Shown: positions 35,158 through 47,820, numbered from the stretch's first letter. The stretch: DNA of 64,000 nucleotides from Eucommia ulmoides (GCA_016647705.1 CM028335.1:41481026-41545025); one strand, 5' to 3'. Notes: generated by a model from the letters alone, not told the origin. Numbers and translations: made by a program.

Positions 35158-36390
35158 GACTTTAGATGTTGTACATGAACATTTCTTCTGGCCTTATATG
35201 AAACGTGAAGTGGAGAAAATTTGTGAGAAGTATATTGTTTGTAGGCGAGCTAAGTTTAAGGTCAAGCCTCATGGTTTGTATACTTCTTTGCCTATACCTA
35301 ATGAATCTTGGATTGATATTTATATGGACTGTGTTAGGTTTATCTAGGTCAAAAAGAGGTCGAGATTTTATATATGTGGTTGTAGATAGGTTTTCTAAGA
35401 TGATTCATTTTATTTCATGTCATAAAATCGATAATGTATCACATATTCCTGATTTGTTCTTCAAGGCAATAGTTAGGTTGCATGGCATGCCTAAGACTAT
35501 TGTTTGAGATAGAGATGCTAAGTTTTTAAGTGATTTTTGGAAGACTTTGTGGGGTAAGCTCGTAACTAAACTTTTATTTTTTACTACTTGTCACCCACAA
35601 ACTGATGGTCAAATCGAAGTAGTTAATATGACTTTATCTACTTTATTGCGTGCTATAATATAAAAGAATTTGAAAATGTGAGAAGATTGTTTGTCGCATG
35701 TAGAGTTTGCATATAATAAGAGTATGCATTCTGCAACTAAGTTTTTACCGTTTGAAATTGTGTATGGTTTTAATCAATTGACTCGTTTAGATTTAACTTC
35801 TTTACCTATGCATGTGCGTGTCAACTTAGATGGAAAGAAAAAGACTAATTTTGTTAAGTGGATTCATGAAAAGACCCGACAAAATATTGAGAGGAGAATT
35901 GAGCAATATGCTAACTAAGCTAATAAGGGGCGCAAGAAGGTTGTGTTTGAACCTGGTGATTAGGTTTGGTTGCATATGAAGAAGGAACAGTTTTCCCAAC
36001 AAAGGTGTTTTAACTTACTTCAAGGTAAATGACCATTTTCAAGTAATAGATTGGATCAATGACAACGCCTACAAGTTGGATATTCCAGGTGAGTTTAATG
36101 AAAGTGCTACTTTTAATGTGGTTGACTTATCTTCGTTTGGTGTAGGTGAAGATTTGAGGACAAAACCTTTTCAAGAGGGAGAGAATCATGAGAATATATT
36201 AGCCGCACCAAGAAATCCATTGCATGTTCCAATTGACCCTTTAACAAGGGTAAGAGTTAAAAGATTCAATGAAGAAATTAATGAATCAATTCAAGAGATT
36301 TGGGTTGAGTCTAAAATAGTAAAACCCAAATTCAACCAAAATGACGATCAAGACCTAATCCACTTTATCAAGACAAATGAATGGGCTTAA
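35158..36390 (+). pseudogene. E2 integrase and LTR-crossing tail
   Basis: Fragments in several frames: [29 protein letters not shown] then a stop followed by the second catalytic Asp block, [41 protein letters not shown] and the basic coiled part, then FNVVDLSSFGVGEDLRTKPF and TRVRVKRFNEEINES. The last 200 bases lie inside the 3' LTR, which starts at 36186. Confidence 0.88.
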
Positions 36391-37002
36391 AGCACGAACT
36401 TGAACGGGCCTAGGATGTGACCCATGAATTTTATTTTATTTATTTTATTATTTTAAGTCTTTTCATTCTTTTCAGACTAATTTGTAATGCATGATTGCCA
36501 AGTAATCTTTTCTTTTTCCAATTAGGAATGTAAGGCAAGTTAGGAAGTTTTCTTATTCTTTATTTAGTATTAGATATTAGGGTTTCCTTTTTCGTTCATG
36601 TAAGCCTATGAATTTTTCAAGATATATTAGGGTTTCTTTCTTATTCTCTTGGTCACCTATTTAAGGGGTTTTGTAGACCTGTGAATTTTACACAATTTTG
36701 ATATTGATTAATATATTTTGAGAGTGTTTTCTCTTGAGTTATTCAAAAAAAAATTATGAACTTATCAAGTTTTCTTGTAGTGTTCAGTCTCTTTGGTTCG
36801 TGATTCTCTTATAATCATTGGGTCAAAGATTTTCTTATACCTTTGGTTCGCGTTTCATTGATAAACACCGGGTTAAGGTATTCTATCAATTTTTTGTATT
36901 TTCTTGTGTTATTTGTTTCAAATCTAAATTTAGTTCGATCCTTTTGTGAAGAAACCCTAACTTGGTTTCGGGTCTCACTAATTATTGGTAAGGTTCACAT
37001 CA
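36186..37002 (+). repeat. E2 3' LTR
   Basis: An 817-bp partner of 30331-31139. It starts TCATGAGAATAT (first G changed to C), directly after the purine-rich gagggagagaa. Ends CATCA, followed by CCTTA. Confidence 0.94.
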
Positions 37003-39030
37003 CCTTAGATAATCGGTTGGATCAACAAAGCTTCATGTTTTGATATCTTCCTTGGCACTTACTAGTTTTACAACTAAATCACCATAATAATTTTCAAATA
37101 TATTTATCTAATTGACATTGTCCCAAAACTTTAACGCTAATTAAATTGCCATGTTCAATGATTTGGGTAAGTACTTTACCTTCACGTGCGTCTCATCTAG
37201 CAATTCTGCTAAGAGCCATCGTTTTTCACCTTTTCAACAACTAACTTGGAGTCACAGTAAATAACGTAAATTGAGAGTCCTATTTCTTATAGTATAAAAG
37301 AACTTGGTGAATACTCAGTACGAGAGCATCAGTTTGACGGGCGGTTAAACTATCATCACTGCACAATTTCATCCTTACAGATTTGATAACCCAATTGCTT
37401 GTATCTGTAACCAATCATCCGAATCCAACGACATACCTACTAGAGGCATTAGGGAACTTACGTTCACCAAGATGCAGCTTGAACATAAAAATTCATCAAA
37501 TAAGGAATGAAAACATAAAGAAATTATTAACAATAAATATTATTCATAATTGTTGTAGATGATATTTCTCATTTTCTTCACGCACAAAGGAAAAATTAGA
37601 GACTGGTAGAGATTTGTTAATGTCTAGGAATGATAGAGTCTACCTATTTGTAGGAATTATGGCAAGAAGTAAGAAGGGTAAATGGGAAAAAAAATTGTTG
37701 GCAGGAGAATTGGTGGCGGAACATGTTGATGGGAACTAATGAGAGGAACATTTTGGTGGGAATTTTATTTGACCAAAATATCCCAAAAATTAGGGTCCCA
37801 TTAGTATGCCAGAAATTTTTGGTGCCAACAAAGGTAAAAGAAAGCGCCAAAATTTACCAATATATACATTAAATAATATGGCAATCTCCCATCAACATTG
37901 TATTCAAAGTACTTTCCAAATCTCAAACCATTCGAAATATCACTTCAAATGGCGAGCAAGATCGAAAACAGTAAGGGTAAGATTAAGGAAACTATGCAGA
38001 TTTATTGCATTGGGGAGGATTTAGGGATGGGGGACGATACTAATCCCCAAAATGAGATAGGTACATGGAATGGCCTTCATATTCCTCTAAAAAACTCATG
38101 CGTTGGAGGAAAGACGAACCGTGACGTCCACATGTATGGCTAAGTGACTGAAATAAGATATGTAATCTTAAATGTTTGCGCAGGTTGTGGAATGTTGTTT
38201 TCTCAGAATGTGGTGCTCGAAGAAACCATGATGTCTCTAGCACGTGGCCAAATCCAATTAGTAGGAAATAAACTTTCTTAGTTCATGGTGATACTTCTCT
38301 TGACATTGTTTGATAGATAAATCACGTTATCATTTGATGTACAACTACACTCCCTATGGCAAGGATAATGAAGAGACAAAAAGTTAATGCTGTCCAACAC
38401 TGATGGAAAATAGAAACTTATGTGAGGCACGGTGTTACCTATACCACCTCAATGTTCTGAAAGTACGCTCTATCAAATTTTCGAACAATGAATTGGACAC
38501 CATTGACAACATTTGTCACGCATTGAAATGAGAAATTTACCAAATGAAAAACAGTTTAAGGTAAAACGAAATATTCACAAAATTCAAAAGAGTAACACTC
38601 CATATGCAATCGTGCAAATGGTAGAGTATTTTGTTGATTCACTGTACATAGATAACATTGTTCAACTAGGAAGACAAGGCTATTCAATATGAATAGTTTG
38701 ATGAGATACTTTAGTTGAAAAAATTAGGAGTCAAATACATGGTTATGTATTTCATTTTTCTTTTTATCTTTACTTCTATTATCTGTATTCTTCTTACCCT
38801 TCAATTTCAATTTATTTTATTTTATTTCTAATTATGTTATCTCTTCTACTAATTCAATTTAAATTCATGTCTAAAATGTATGTATCATATCAATTATTAT
38901 TTTTATAATTCAAATAAAATAAATAACTGATAAAGTTTTTTAATAAATATTCAATTTGCAATATTTTTTTATGTTCAAAAGCTTATAGATGACAATTAAC
39001 TTACAAAAGGAAAAAAAAAATATTAATAGT
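37003..39030. other. unassigned region with possible ribonuclease H-like remnant
   Basis: No gene is supported. On the minus strand, pieces in different frames (about 37235-37480) read YVIYCDSKLVVEKVKND and TSNWVIKSVRMKL, reminiscent of the ribonuclease H-like (RVT_3) domains common in plant genomes. This is weak. 37806-38143 (+) has a short open frame with KIENSKGKIKETM that I do not recognise. The rest is AT-rich. Confidence 0.35.
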
Positions 39031-39270
39031 GATTAAAAAAACGAGGCTGACGGTCTCGTTTTCAATAAAAATAGGATCGTTAGTCTGTTTTCACTATTGG
39101 CTATTTTTTGAAAAAGGAAAATAAAAAGGGGACTTGTACACCCATTTTCAAACCGTATAAACGGGGTTGTAAACTCCAATATTGTAATAAATTTATTTTC
39201 ACTCTGCCTTAAAAACGGAGTTGTCACTCCCGTTTTTAGCAAACGCAGGAGTGCCAATCCCATTATATAT
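39031..39270. repeat. cluster of diverged palindromic ~22-nt units
   Basis: About six imperfect copies of a unit of the type AACGGRNTGTNANTCYCGTTTT, for example AAACGAG...CTCGTTT at 39040-39062 and AAACGGAGTTGTCACTCCCG near 39212-39236. Each could fold on itself. It is followed by a T-run (39300-39320). Function unknown. Confidence 0.6.
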
Positions 39271-39622
39271 TGTGGTAAAAAGGTGGTTGGTTTTGGGCTT
39301 TTTTTTTTTTTTTTTTTTTAGAAAAAAATAATTAACATGTCAGAATGTCTTGTAGACAATTGATAGCGTAAATTATACACAACTTTGGTAGAGAGATTGC
39401 ACCAGTTTTTCTTTATTTAATCGTTCCCTGCCAAGTGTTAACGTCTCAATTTATTACAGTGACCGAAGAGTAGCACTACACAACAACGGATCAATCTGCT
39501 TCCATTATACCATGCCTTTTTTCTCTAATAATAGTCAATGTAAGACTATTCTTATTGCCAAAAAAATTGATCTTACGAAAAAGAAATGTGCTTCATTCAT
39601 CGAAAGCTGCCTTTCTGCTTGC

Positions 39623-42600
39623 TTATACTTCACTATACTGCTCCAAGTAGTCTCTGCTGTTCATCTCTGTCAACCTACATTAACAATGTAAGTGTTTCAG
39701 TATCAACAATGGGAACAAGCAACTACTTGTACATAATATAGTTCTTCACTTTTGCTTTTCAACAGAATTTTTTTTTTTAGTCGTTGTGACCTTATTTTTT
39801 CAGTCCTTATCAGTATATTAATTAACCTTAACTATGATCTAACATACAAATTTAACACTAGTTGATATCAATTCGACAGTTCAATATAACTAATATTAAC
39901 TAAAAGACTAAAATATAACAAGGACAGAAAATTATTAGCAACTTATTTCAAGGGCAGTCTAATAATTTTCCCTTCAAATTCATGCACCACCGATAGGAGA
40001 AGAGCAAGTGTCTTCCACAATTAGATACCTGCTAATGGTGCGATCTTTTGCAAATCCCAATTCATTATCAACACAAAGGTCAATATCATCAGTTCTCCTT
40101 GATCTTGAAGAGGTTCGCGGTGCTTTGCTTTGTGCCTCAGAGATTGTGACAACCCTCTCAAAGAGTTCAAGAGGAGTGCCCTCTGCTGTACACATCAATC
40201 TAGCTTTATTCTCGTACATTACCTGTAAAATACAACAGATGAGTAGCCTAGTTGTCGATGGACCAGTTTATGGATTCATGAACAGAAGTAAAACTTTTAG
40301 CATGTGTCCACACAAAAATGTTTATTAGGTTGCATGCAAATGGAGTCTTGGCATTACAACAATTTTTTAAAAATTCTATGATTATTCATTTTTAATTACA
40401 ATTTCATGCTTGCAAAAGCTACCTAAGGTAACGTTTGATAGCACGGAATTCAATTCTTGAAATTGGAATTGAAAATGAAAGCATGTGTTCTCCCAACGAC
40501 CCCAAGTCGATCAACTAAGTAGTACAAGGACTAACGTCGACTAGAGTAACAAACCGATATGCTGTTGTCCTATTGTGAAGTCCAAAAATTGGAACACCAT
40601 CCAAAGCCAGGGTATGGAAGTTCTCTGAAAAAAGCCAAGGAAAAAAAAAGATTAGTCTCAAGAATTGATATGAAAATGAAAAATGAGCACCAAATATGAA
40701 AGAAGATTATGTAACAAATATGAGACCTCCCACTGGACAAAATTAGCAGCATTGGATGATCACAAATTTCGACTAATTCAACTAATTTTGAAACTAAGCA
40801 TAACAATTGTTTGTAGATCCAATTCCAGACAGAAACACAAGAAATGAGAACATGGACATTTTACATCATAGAATATCTTACATTGTCTTACGTCTAACCC
40901 TGCCAAACAATCTTATAAGACAATTTTAATTCCCTGAATTAGTTTTGGCTACTTGAATTTTTGGAATGCAAGGTTGCAAACCCAAACGAGCCAAAAACAC
41001 TTACTACACAATCCAAAGTAGTCTGCAGCTCCGAGAGGTTTGTCACAAAGTTCCTCAAAAGAAAAATATGCACACCCGTTAGCACCCAGAGGAACCTGCA
41101 ATATAGATTTATTTTTACAAACAAGCTCAGCTAAAGAACGAGTAAACTTATATGATCTCGATGTATATATCCATCTATCCACCTGCAGTTTTCTTCCCAT
41201 GACCACTTCCACCTCTTGGGGACCAACTGAATGGTCCCCGACTAATTGTTGAAACTTCTGTTTAAGAATGCCCGACAAATCTTTCCCAACAAAGTAGAAC
41301 CCTTGCTCAGCCTGAAATTTGAGTTAAAGCAGTAATAATCAAACCTGGAATATATTTGACAGCCAAAAAAAAGACTTGACAAATGTGAGATTTGGTATTG
41401 TACCGAAGTCATCTTCCGGTAGTCTGTTGATGAACCAATCTCATGAACTACACATCTTTCCTACAGCAAAACATGTTTCTTACTTGTATGAATGAATATA
41501 TAAGATGCCTTAGGAAGAAGGGGATTCAGGCCTTGTGTTTTGCATATAAAACAATGCATTTCCAGGACAAGCCTTCCCTTAAATTGCAGGGAGAGACATA
41601 TCTTTCCTACAGCAAAACATGTTTCTTACTTGTATGAATGAATATATAAGATGCCTTAGGAAGAAGGGGATTCAGGCCTTGTGTTTTTCATATAAAACAA
41701 TGCATTTCCAGGACAAGCCTTCCCTTAAATTGCAGGGAGAGACATATCTGCTAGTGTACCTTCAAAGCGGCAATGAATGGTAGAAACAGATCCCTTTGCA
41801 ATCCACCTTCATAAAGGTTATCTGGTGCACGGTTTGAAGTAGAAACAAGAATCTGCACTTGCATTACATTATTAATGCCCTCACCCCCAAAAGAAAAGTC
41901 ATGTTATATTAAAACTATGTAGGGTACAAATTTTAGAAGATCATGTTACTTACGACACCATTGCTGAAAAGATGTCCAAATAAACGGTTTAAAATTAGTG
42001 CATCAGCAACATCATTCACCTGTGAGAAACAAAAAAAAGTCCAATCAGTAAGGGAGGGAGAAGTAGAAAGCTGAGCATCTGATCTGAAATCAGAAGTAAC
42101 AAAAGTGCGTTTCTAGGTCTAACTTACCATAAACTCATCGAGACATAACAAAATTGACTCCTCAGAAATCTCTCCTGCAACAACTTCAAGGGGATCTGCC
42201 ACACCCTTGTGTCTCTGCGATTTGCAACAATTAAGATGAACTTCTGCTTCACCACTAGCATACAAAATTTTGCTACATAAATCAACAGAAACAAGGTCTG
42301 ATACAGTCCAAAAAACAAAATACCCAATAAACCTAATAGATGTTGAATCCGATTAGACCTAGATTAAAATACTAATGACGCAGACTCGTTGATCTCCCTT
42401 GAAAGGATATTTGGAGAACAAATACACATCCTAGAATTGTTCTTTTCGCCTGATTCTTTTCGCCCTCCTTTGGAGTAAAAGGAGGGAAAGCAATAGGGCC
42501 CAATCTTTTATGAGGTATCTTTATCTATACCTTTTTTGGAGAAGTAATTCATATACATGTTCCACTTTTGGGTTCACGGATGTTATCCTTCATGAAGTGT

Positions 42601-45600
42601 CTCCCTCAATTTCCTAAAAGAGTTGGGGCCTTAATAGTTCTGTTTCTTTTCTACATGGCTCTTGTAAATCCCTTGGCAAAAAAATAATAATAAATAAATT
42701 GGGATATATATAATTCTCATCTACAGGATACAGCCACATTCAGACATAATAGTCAGCCATTTTCACCATTAATCAACAGTGGAGACCAAACGATAATCAG
42801 ACAAAAATGAGAAGACGTACAACAGAAAAAGAAACATTTCGTTCTCAAGAATTATAATATCTTTTCAGAAATCCTACAAGAAGAAACTTCTTTATATTTC
42901 TACGAGAAGTGTGGTGGTCAGATCTGATTTTTTGATCAATAGAGTAACAAAACCTAAACAGTTTGCAGTCAAAACAACAGACAATTCACTTACTTGCAAG
43001 TGGCTGTGTACATTCAACATAAAGTCATGGAAATGGATCCGTTTTTTCCTCCAATCGCAGGGTCTAAGAGAAAGAAAGGCAGTCTTAGAAAACATAACCA
43101 TGTAGAAACTGTAATTGCTGTTTAAATTCTCCAGAACAAGCCTGTAGAATATGTCAGTATATGAAAAAAAATCCATCTGAATCACAGAATCGGATGCTTA
43201 CAGTTGGTCGAAGAATAAATCCATCAACATGGTTTTGCCCGTGCCAACTCCTCCATAAAGATAAAGTCCTTTCACTGGCGAATATGAAGACTGTGGTATA
43301 AAATGGGACCATAGCCACCTACTTCTGAAAATGAAACTGAAACTTGTTAAATAAATATAAAGAGTTTACAAACACATATGGTCTGTTTGTCAAATTTGTA
43401 CAATACCTACACCCAAGGAAAATTAGATGGTAAAGAACATATTCACCAAATCACCAAACAATTTAGAGTTTGTTTGGGCAAAGGATTTTAGGAGAGGACT
43501 TTATTTTGATAAAGGGATTGCTGAAAGTCATAATTTAAATTGCCCTGTTTGGCTACTTCATAAATGAATTTGTAAAATTCTTTGAAATTTCAAAATGGGA
43601 TTTAAGGAGGTAGGAATTGTAGGATGACATCACCAAATAAATCCTAAATCAGTGTTTGTTGTAAATCCTTCTAAATAAGGTATACCTCTCTATCTCAAGG
43701 TAAAATTACATAAATAAAATTTCAATTTGAAAATAAATACATAAACAACAAATTTCAAATGATGAGATTCTAGAATTTAAAATTTACGAATTCCGCGGTT
43801 TCTAAATTCCATGAATAGATCAAATTACATATCCAATCCCACTCTTAGGTTGCGTTTGAGTAAGGGATTTGATAAATTCTTGAAATTTGTAAATGATGGA
43901 ATTTCAAAATTCTAAATTTTGAAATCCCATATTCACAAATTCCTTGTTCGGATAACTATTTTAGATGAAGAATTTGGGTGTGCAATTTCATAATTTCCTT
44001 GTTTGGATAGGCAAGTAATTATATGTAGAATTTTAAAATCCATTAACTTTTAATAATAGAAAATGTGAAAATATACCTAACAATGTAATTTTTATTTTAT
44101 AATTTAATTATATAATTTTTATGCCTATTTTAATAGTATAATTTTAGTAATGTCATTTTAATTGTACTATTTTCATGCCTATTTTAATTATACTATTTTT
44201 ATACCTACTATATAATTCTAATTATACCATTTTTAATACCTACTTTAATTACACTATTTTGTACCTATTTTAATAATATCATTTTAGCAATATCATTTTA
44301 AGCATATTATTTTAATTATACTTTTTTTATCGAACATCAATTGCAACGATTTGATAGACAGCTCAATGGGATAGATTTACACCCCCAAAATAAAGAGCAT
44401 TGAGTACTAGAACATTTGAAAAATCAAATAGATGAGATGGGGTGCCATCGCATCTAAACAATCTTGTTTTTTTGAACATGAAGAGGGCGAGTCCATTGGT
44501 TATAATCAAAAAGAGGGGTCACTATTTTCATACCTATTTTAATCATATAATTTTAAGTGAAATCCCTCTATGGAGGGATTTGGAAATAACATCGGTTTTG
44601 AAAGTATTTGAAAATCCCATTTTTCCCCTTTGAAATTCATTTTGCAAATTCAACGAATTTTACAAATCTCTTTTATTAGTACCCAAACAATGGATTTTAG
44701 AAAAAGAATTTGTGAAATTTCTTTTCAAAGTGAAATCCCTCCTTGAATTACCTTTCCCAAACACAACCTTAGGGTTGCCTAAGTGGACTTACCTCCCAGC
44801 TTTGTTGGAAGCGGAATAACGATCCAAATGACAAGCATCAGCATTCTCAACAAGCTCATCAAAGAGCCTCTGAAGTTCTCTTAAGGTGCTTACCTATAGA
44901 ATCACCGTCAGATTAATTTAGTAGAGTAAAAACAGATAAAAACACATCCCTCAATATTTTACCCCAGCAATAAAAATATACCCTGTTTTGAATTCACAAT
45001 TCCTTTTCCTTTAACAAACCAACAAGCACTAATTATAAGGGTGTGTTTGCGTGAAGGATTTCGGGTAAGGATTTGATTTTAAGAAAGGATATTTGAAATT
45101 CACAAATCAAAATTCCTTGTTTGGTCACTTCGGAAATGAATTTGTAAAGTTCCAAGAAATTTAGACATGGTGTTTAAGGGGGCAAAATGACATCTCCAAA
45201 TACTTCCAAAAGAGGAATTTATCGTAAATTCTTCCGAATGAGATAGACCTCTCCATCTCAAGTCTTAAAATCATTTAAATAATTTAAGCAGATGAACAAA
45301 GTAGATATTCGATGTTAATCACTATTCCGTCTAGCACTCCACCGGCACCATTACAATGCAAGCCCGTAAAGGGATTAACCACAAAAACTTTCTAATATTC
45401 TAAAACTTAAGAAAGTTGATACTTATCAAGGGAAAAAATATAAGAAACTTTGCATATGGATTGAATTAACTTGGAAAAGTTTCAACCTTCAATAATTTTT
45501 TTTTCATTTTTTTTTTTTTAATTCCGACAAAAATAGATAGAGATACACTTGTTTCCGAGAAAACCGTAGTGGTTGACGTAAAACAAATAAACATCAAATT

Positions 45601-46445
45601 TTCCTTTCAAAACCTTATCCAAGTGATATGACTGACTTGATTCTAATACCTGAAAAGCATCACCATCCACAAGTTCACCTTCAGCAATTCTGCGTTCATA
45701 CTCCACCAAAGGCCCAGCTCTATTTACTTCATTAACTGGAATCAATTGAACCCAAAAACAAAGACGAGAACTTTGAGAATATTATAATAAAAGCTACATT
45801 TATAAAAGGCACCGTTTGATAACGTTTTTAAAGTAATTTAAAAAAAAATTGACAAAAAATACTTAAAATTTAAATGTGTATTTGATAGTGTAGACTGTAG
45901 AGATAATATCTTAGTATTATCCCTATAAATGATCAATTAATCCAAAAAAATCATAGATGATTAAAAAATGTGTGAAGAGGTTCTACTCTATTGATTTCCA
46001 TCAATCTCGTATAGTATAAAAAATGAAGAAACAAAAGGCAACTATTTTTTTGCATTTAACAAAAAGTACTTAAAATCATATTTTTACTTATTTTTCATTT
46101 TCATGTTTTTTTTCTAAAATTACTTTTTTATGTGCAACACAAACACTACTTTTCAAATTTAAGTAAAATAATTAAAAAAAAAGTTATCAAGTGTTCCCAA
46201 AGCTAAAATAATTAGAATAACAAACCTCCAACAGTGATATTAGCAGCATCTGCAAACAGAACTCTGGGGATCATGTGAGAAGGATGTCTACATTTACAAA
46301 TATTTGCATTGTAGGACAGTTTATAGTATCCATGATTGCTGTCCGTTAAAAGAACCCCTCTTCTCACAAACCCACCATAGATTTCATGTCCTTGATGCCT
46401 GAAAGCTGATTGAAATTGCCGTATGGATCGAATGATTCTTTTCAT
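39623..46445 (-). CDS. AFG1/LACE1-like mitochondrial AAA-type ATPase
   Basis: Fourteen coding exons with consensus GT-AG ends: 46445-46226, 45735-45650, 44893-44793, 43324-43202, 43063-42994, 42214-42128, 42019-41954, 41852-41760, 41460-41404, 41311-41183, 41095-41005, 40624-40536, 40222-40029, 39674-39623. They sum to 1458 nt, 485 residues plus TAA, with every phase compatible. The N-terminus [19 protein letters not shown] is basic and Ser/Arg-rich like a mitochondrial presequence. The P-loop is [12 protein letters not shown] (exon 4), Walker [12 protein letters not shown] (exons 6-7), and the family motif [20 protein letters not shown] is in exon 8. The C-terminus is [20 protein letters not shown]. 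Yeast Afg1 and human LACE1/AFG1L act in mitochondria on turnover of respiratory-chain subunits; the plant role is inferred. Length and intactness indicate a functional gene. Confidence 0.95.
41454..41745 (-). repeat. 146-bp tandem duplication at the AFG1 exon 9 splice acceptor
   Basis: Copies 41454-41599 and 41600-41745 are nearly identical. The unit covers the 3' end of intron 8 with the acceptor and the first bases of exon 9, so the intron has two acceptor sites. The outer one (minus-strand ...CTGTAG then GAAAG, near 41606) would add intron-like sequence if used. Confidence 0.9.
43469..43844. mobile_element. probable MITE remnant in AFG1 intron 3
   Basis: Begins with gagtttgtttgggcaaagg, a diverged form of the terminal repeat of the adjacent MITE, and runs through AATTTC-rich sequence to the next element. 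The right end is not clear. Confidence 0.4.
43848..44768. mobile_element. Tourist-like MITE in AFG1 intron 3
   Basis: Terminal inverted repeats GGTTGCGTTTGAG and (right end, reverse complement) GGTTGTGTTTGGG, flanked by 3-bp TTA duplications (43845-43847, 44769-44771). 921 bp, no coding capacity. TTA/TAA duplications are typical of the PIF/Harbinger (Tourist) type. Confidence 0.75.
45039..45290. mobile_element. truncated relative of the same MITE in AFG1 intron 2
   Basis: Left end taa then GGGTGTGTTTGCGTGAAGG, with internal sequence similar to 43500-43700 (attccttgtttgg, aatgaatttgtaaa). No right terminal repeat was found, so the right limit is approximate. Confidence 0.5.
45808..46198. mobile_element. 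hAT-like MITE in AFG1 intron 1
   Basis: 391 bp with terminal repeats GGCACCGTTTGATAACG and (reverse complement of right end) GGGAACACTTGATAACT. No convincing 8-bp duplication is left. The interior is AT-rich and non-coding. Confidence 0.6.
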
Positions 46446-46517
46446 TTTTATACTAATAGAAATTGCATAAACTTAAGACCACCAAAGCGAGGAGCTTCGG
46501 TAGCAGCTCACAGGTAT

Positions 46518-47725
46518 CTGAATTACAAAAAAGGGTCTCAGTGATGTAATGTACTGAGGAAAAAAGTTATTGTATGAAATAATTAGCAGTTAAAAGAAAA
46601 ATATATTACTTAAAATTCAAATCAGAAACACTTAATTCTGCAGAATAATTTTCCTACCATTGAAATAGAATCAACCTTGCTGTGTTACCAAAGAGAAAGA
46701 AGTAAGGATTGAAAAAAGAAATCAGAACCCAAGACATCACATCAAATTTAATTCCAGCCTGACCAACAACTTCGAGGTATGACTGAGGGGATGGACTCAT
46801 ATACAGGGTGCAAATCCCACAAAAAATTAGGAAATGAGACTAAGGGCATGTTTGATAATATAATTAAGTACTTAAAACTGATTATATTAAGTACAAAGTT
46901 AATTAAGTTGTTTCATAAATGTAATTAGTATCACTTGATTACTTAACATTAATGTAAACTATTCAGCCAACTTTTCATCCAAGGGTAGGTCACTAATGCG
47001 GTCAATGTTTTAACATGGTATTTGTCTTGGTGGTGGTGGATGGCTTTGGAATTTGTAGGAAACAGGTGGGATAAGGTCAGTTATGTTCTCCGGCAGTAGC
47101 CCCTGAAGTTGAGTACGAGTCTCAATTTGGTCATTGATATATTTGTTTAAACCGGATTTAATTTTTTTTTTTGAACTCTATGTTATTGTTGACTTATAAT
47201 AATTCATATATTTGAACTTTTTAGTATGTTATTGGTATTTTTATTTTATTATTTTGTTCTCAAATTTTCTTCCTGTATTATCTTGATTTTAAATTTTAAT
47301 TTGAAAATATAAATTAAATAATTTTCGGCCTTTAAATTATTTACTTATCAAACAGACAAAAAAGAATTCAGCTTTAAAAATAAAAAAAAAAAACAAAATT
47401 CCGATATTTTCAACACTAAAAATACTTAAAATTCAACAATTAAAATTTTTAGGATTGAGTGATTATCAAACATGCTCTAATCATTCGATGATGGTAAGTC
47501 ATAGTAAAAGTAGAGTACTCCAAAACTTTCTAAGAAAAATAACAACTGATGATAACAAATAGTAAAACTCAAAAAAAGACCATAAATTTGAAAAAAAAGA
47601 AAAAAGGAACAGAAGAATCAAAGGAATCCTCAGCTGCTCTCGCAATCTAAGTTCAACAGGATTGAGCTCGAAAGATAGAATTTTTTAGCAAGAAAACAAA
47701 ATTCAATAGGAGTTATGGATCATAC
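46518..47725 (-). other. AFG1 intron in the 5' UTR
   Basis: Inferred intron between a 5' UTR exon (donor at 47726/47725, CAG then GTATGA) and the exon holding the ATG (acceptor TTCAG ending 46518). It contains the MITE 46854-47477. Confidence 0.55.
46854..47477. mobile_element. Tourist-like MITE in AFG1 5' UTR intron
   Basis: Terminal repeats GGGCATGTTTGATAAT and (reverse complement) GAGCATGTTTGATAAT, flanked by TAA (46851-46853, 47478-47480). 624 bp with no coding capacity; the middle looks unrelated to the ends and may be a later addition. Confidence 0.75.
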
Positions 47726-47810
47726 CTGATGGGCTGATCTTTCGAGGATTGAGATAATTCTATAATCTATAGACAAATGAAGAATTCACTGATACGCAGA
47801 CATCCGAATG

Positions 47811-47819
47811 TATATATAT
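47811..47819 (-). promoter_or_regulatory. candidate TATA box of the AFG1-like gene
   Basis: Minus-strand ATATATATA about 85 bases before the inferred 5' UTR donor. This would place transcription start near 47785 and give a 5' UTR first exon of about 60 bases (47726-47785). Inferred from spacing only. Confidence 0.4.
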
Positions 47820-47820
47820 G

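Larger units (their letters stand above)
30331..37002 (+). mobile_element. E2: full-length Ty3/gypsy element (CRM-like)
   Basis: A 6672-bp plus-strand element with 809/817-bp LTRs and target duplication CCTTA (30326-30330 and 37003-37007). It has the same architecture as E1 but many more in-frame stops. Its primer site is the altered TGGTAATCA type shared with E3. The pre-insertion site, ...aactaccttagataatcgg..., is rebuilt by the flanks. Confidence 0.95.

Noticed and set aside
37898-38143. Possible small gene with KIENSKGKIKETM
   Set aside because: No recognisable homology, no convincing splice sites, and the sequence context is AT-rich spacer. Left as unassigned.
39033-39263. 76-codon minus-strand open frame
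   Set aside because: It covers the palindromic repeat cluster; the apparent peptide repeats come from the DNA repeats.
42892-43185. 97-codon minus-strand open frame
   Set aside because: It is AFG1 exon 5 (42994-43063) read together with parts of its flanking introns. The splice sites and phases show the true limits.
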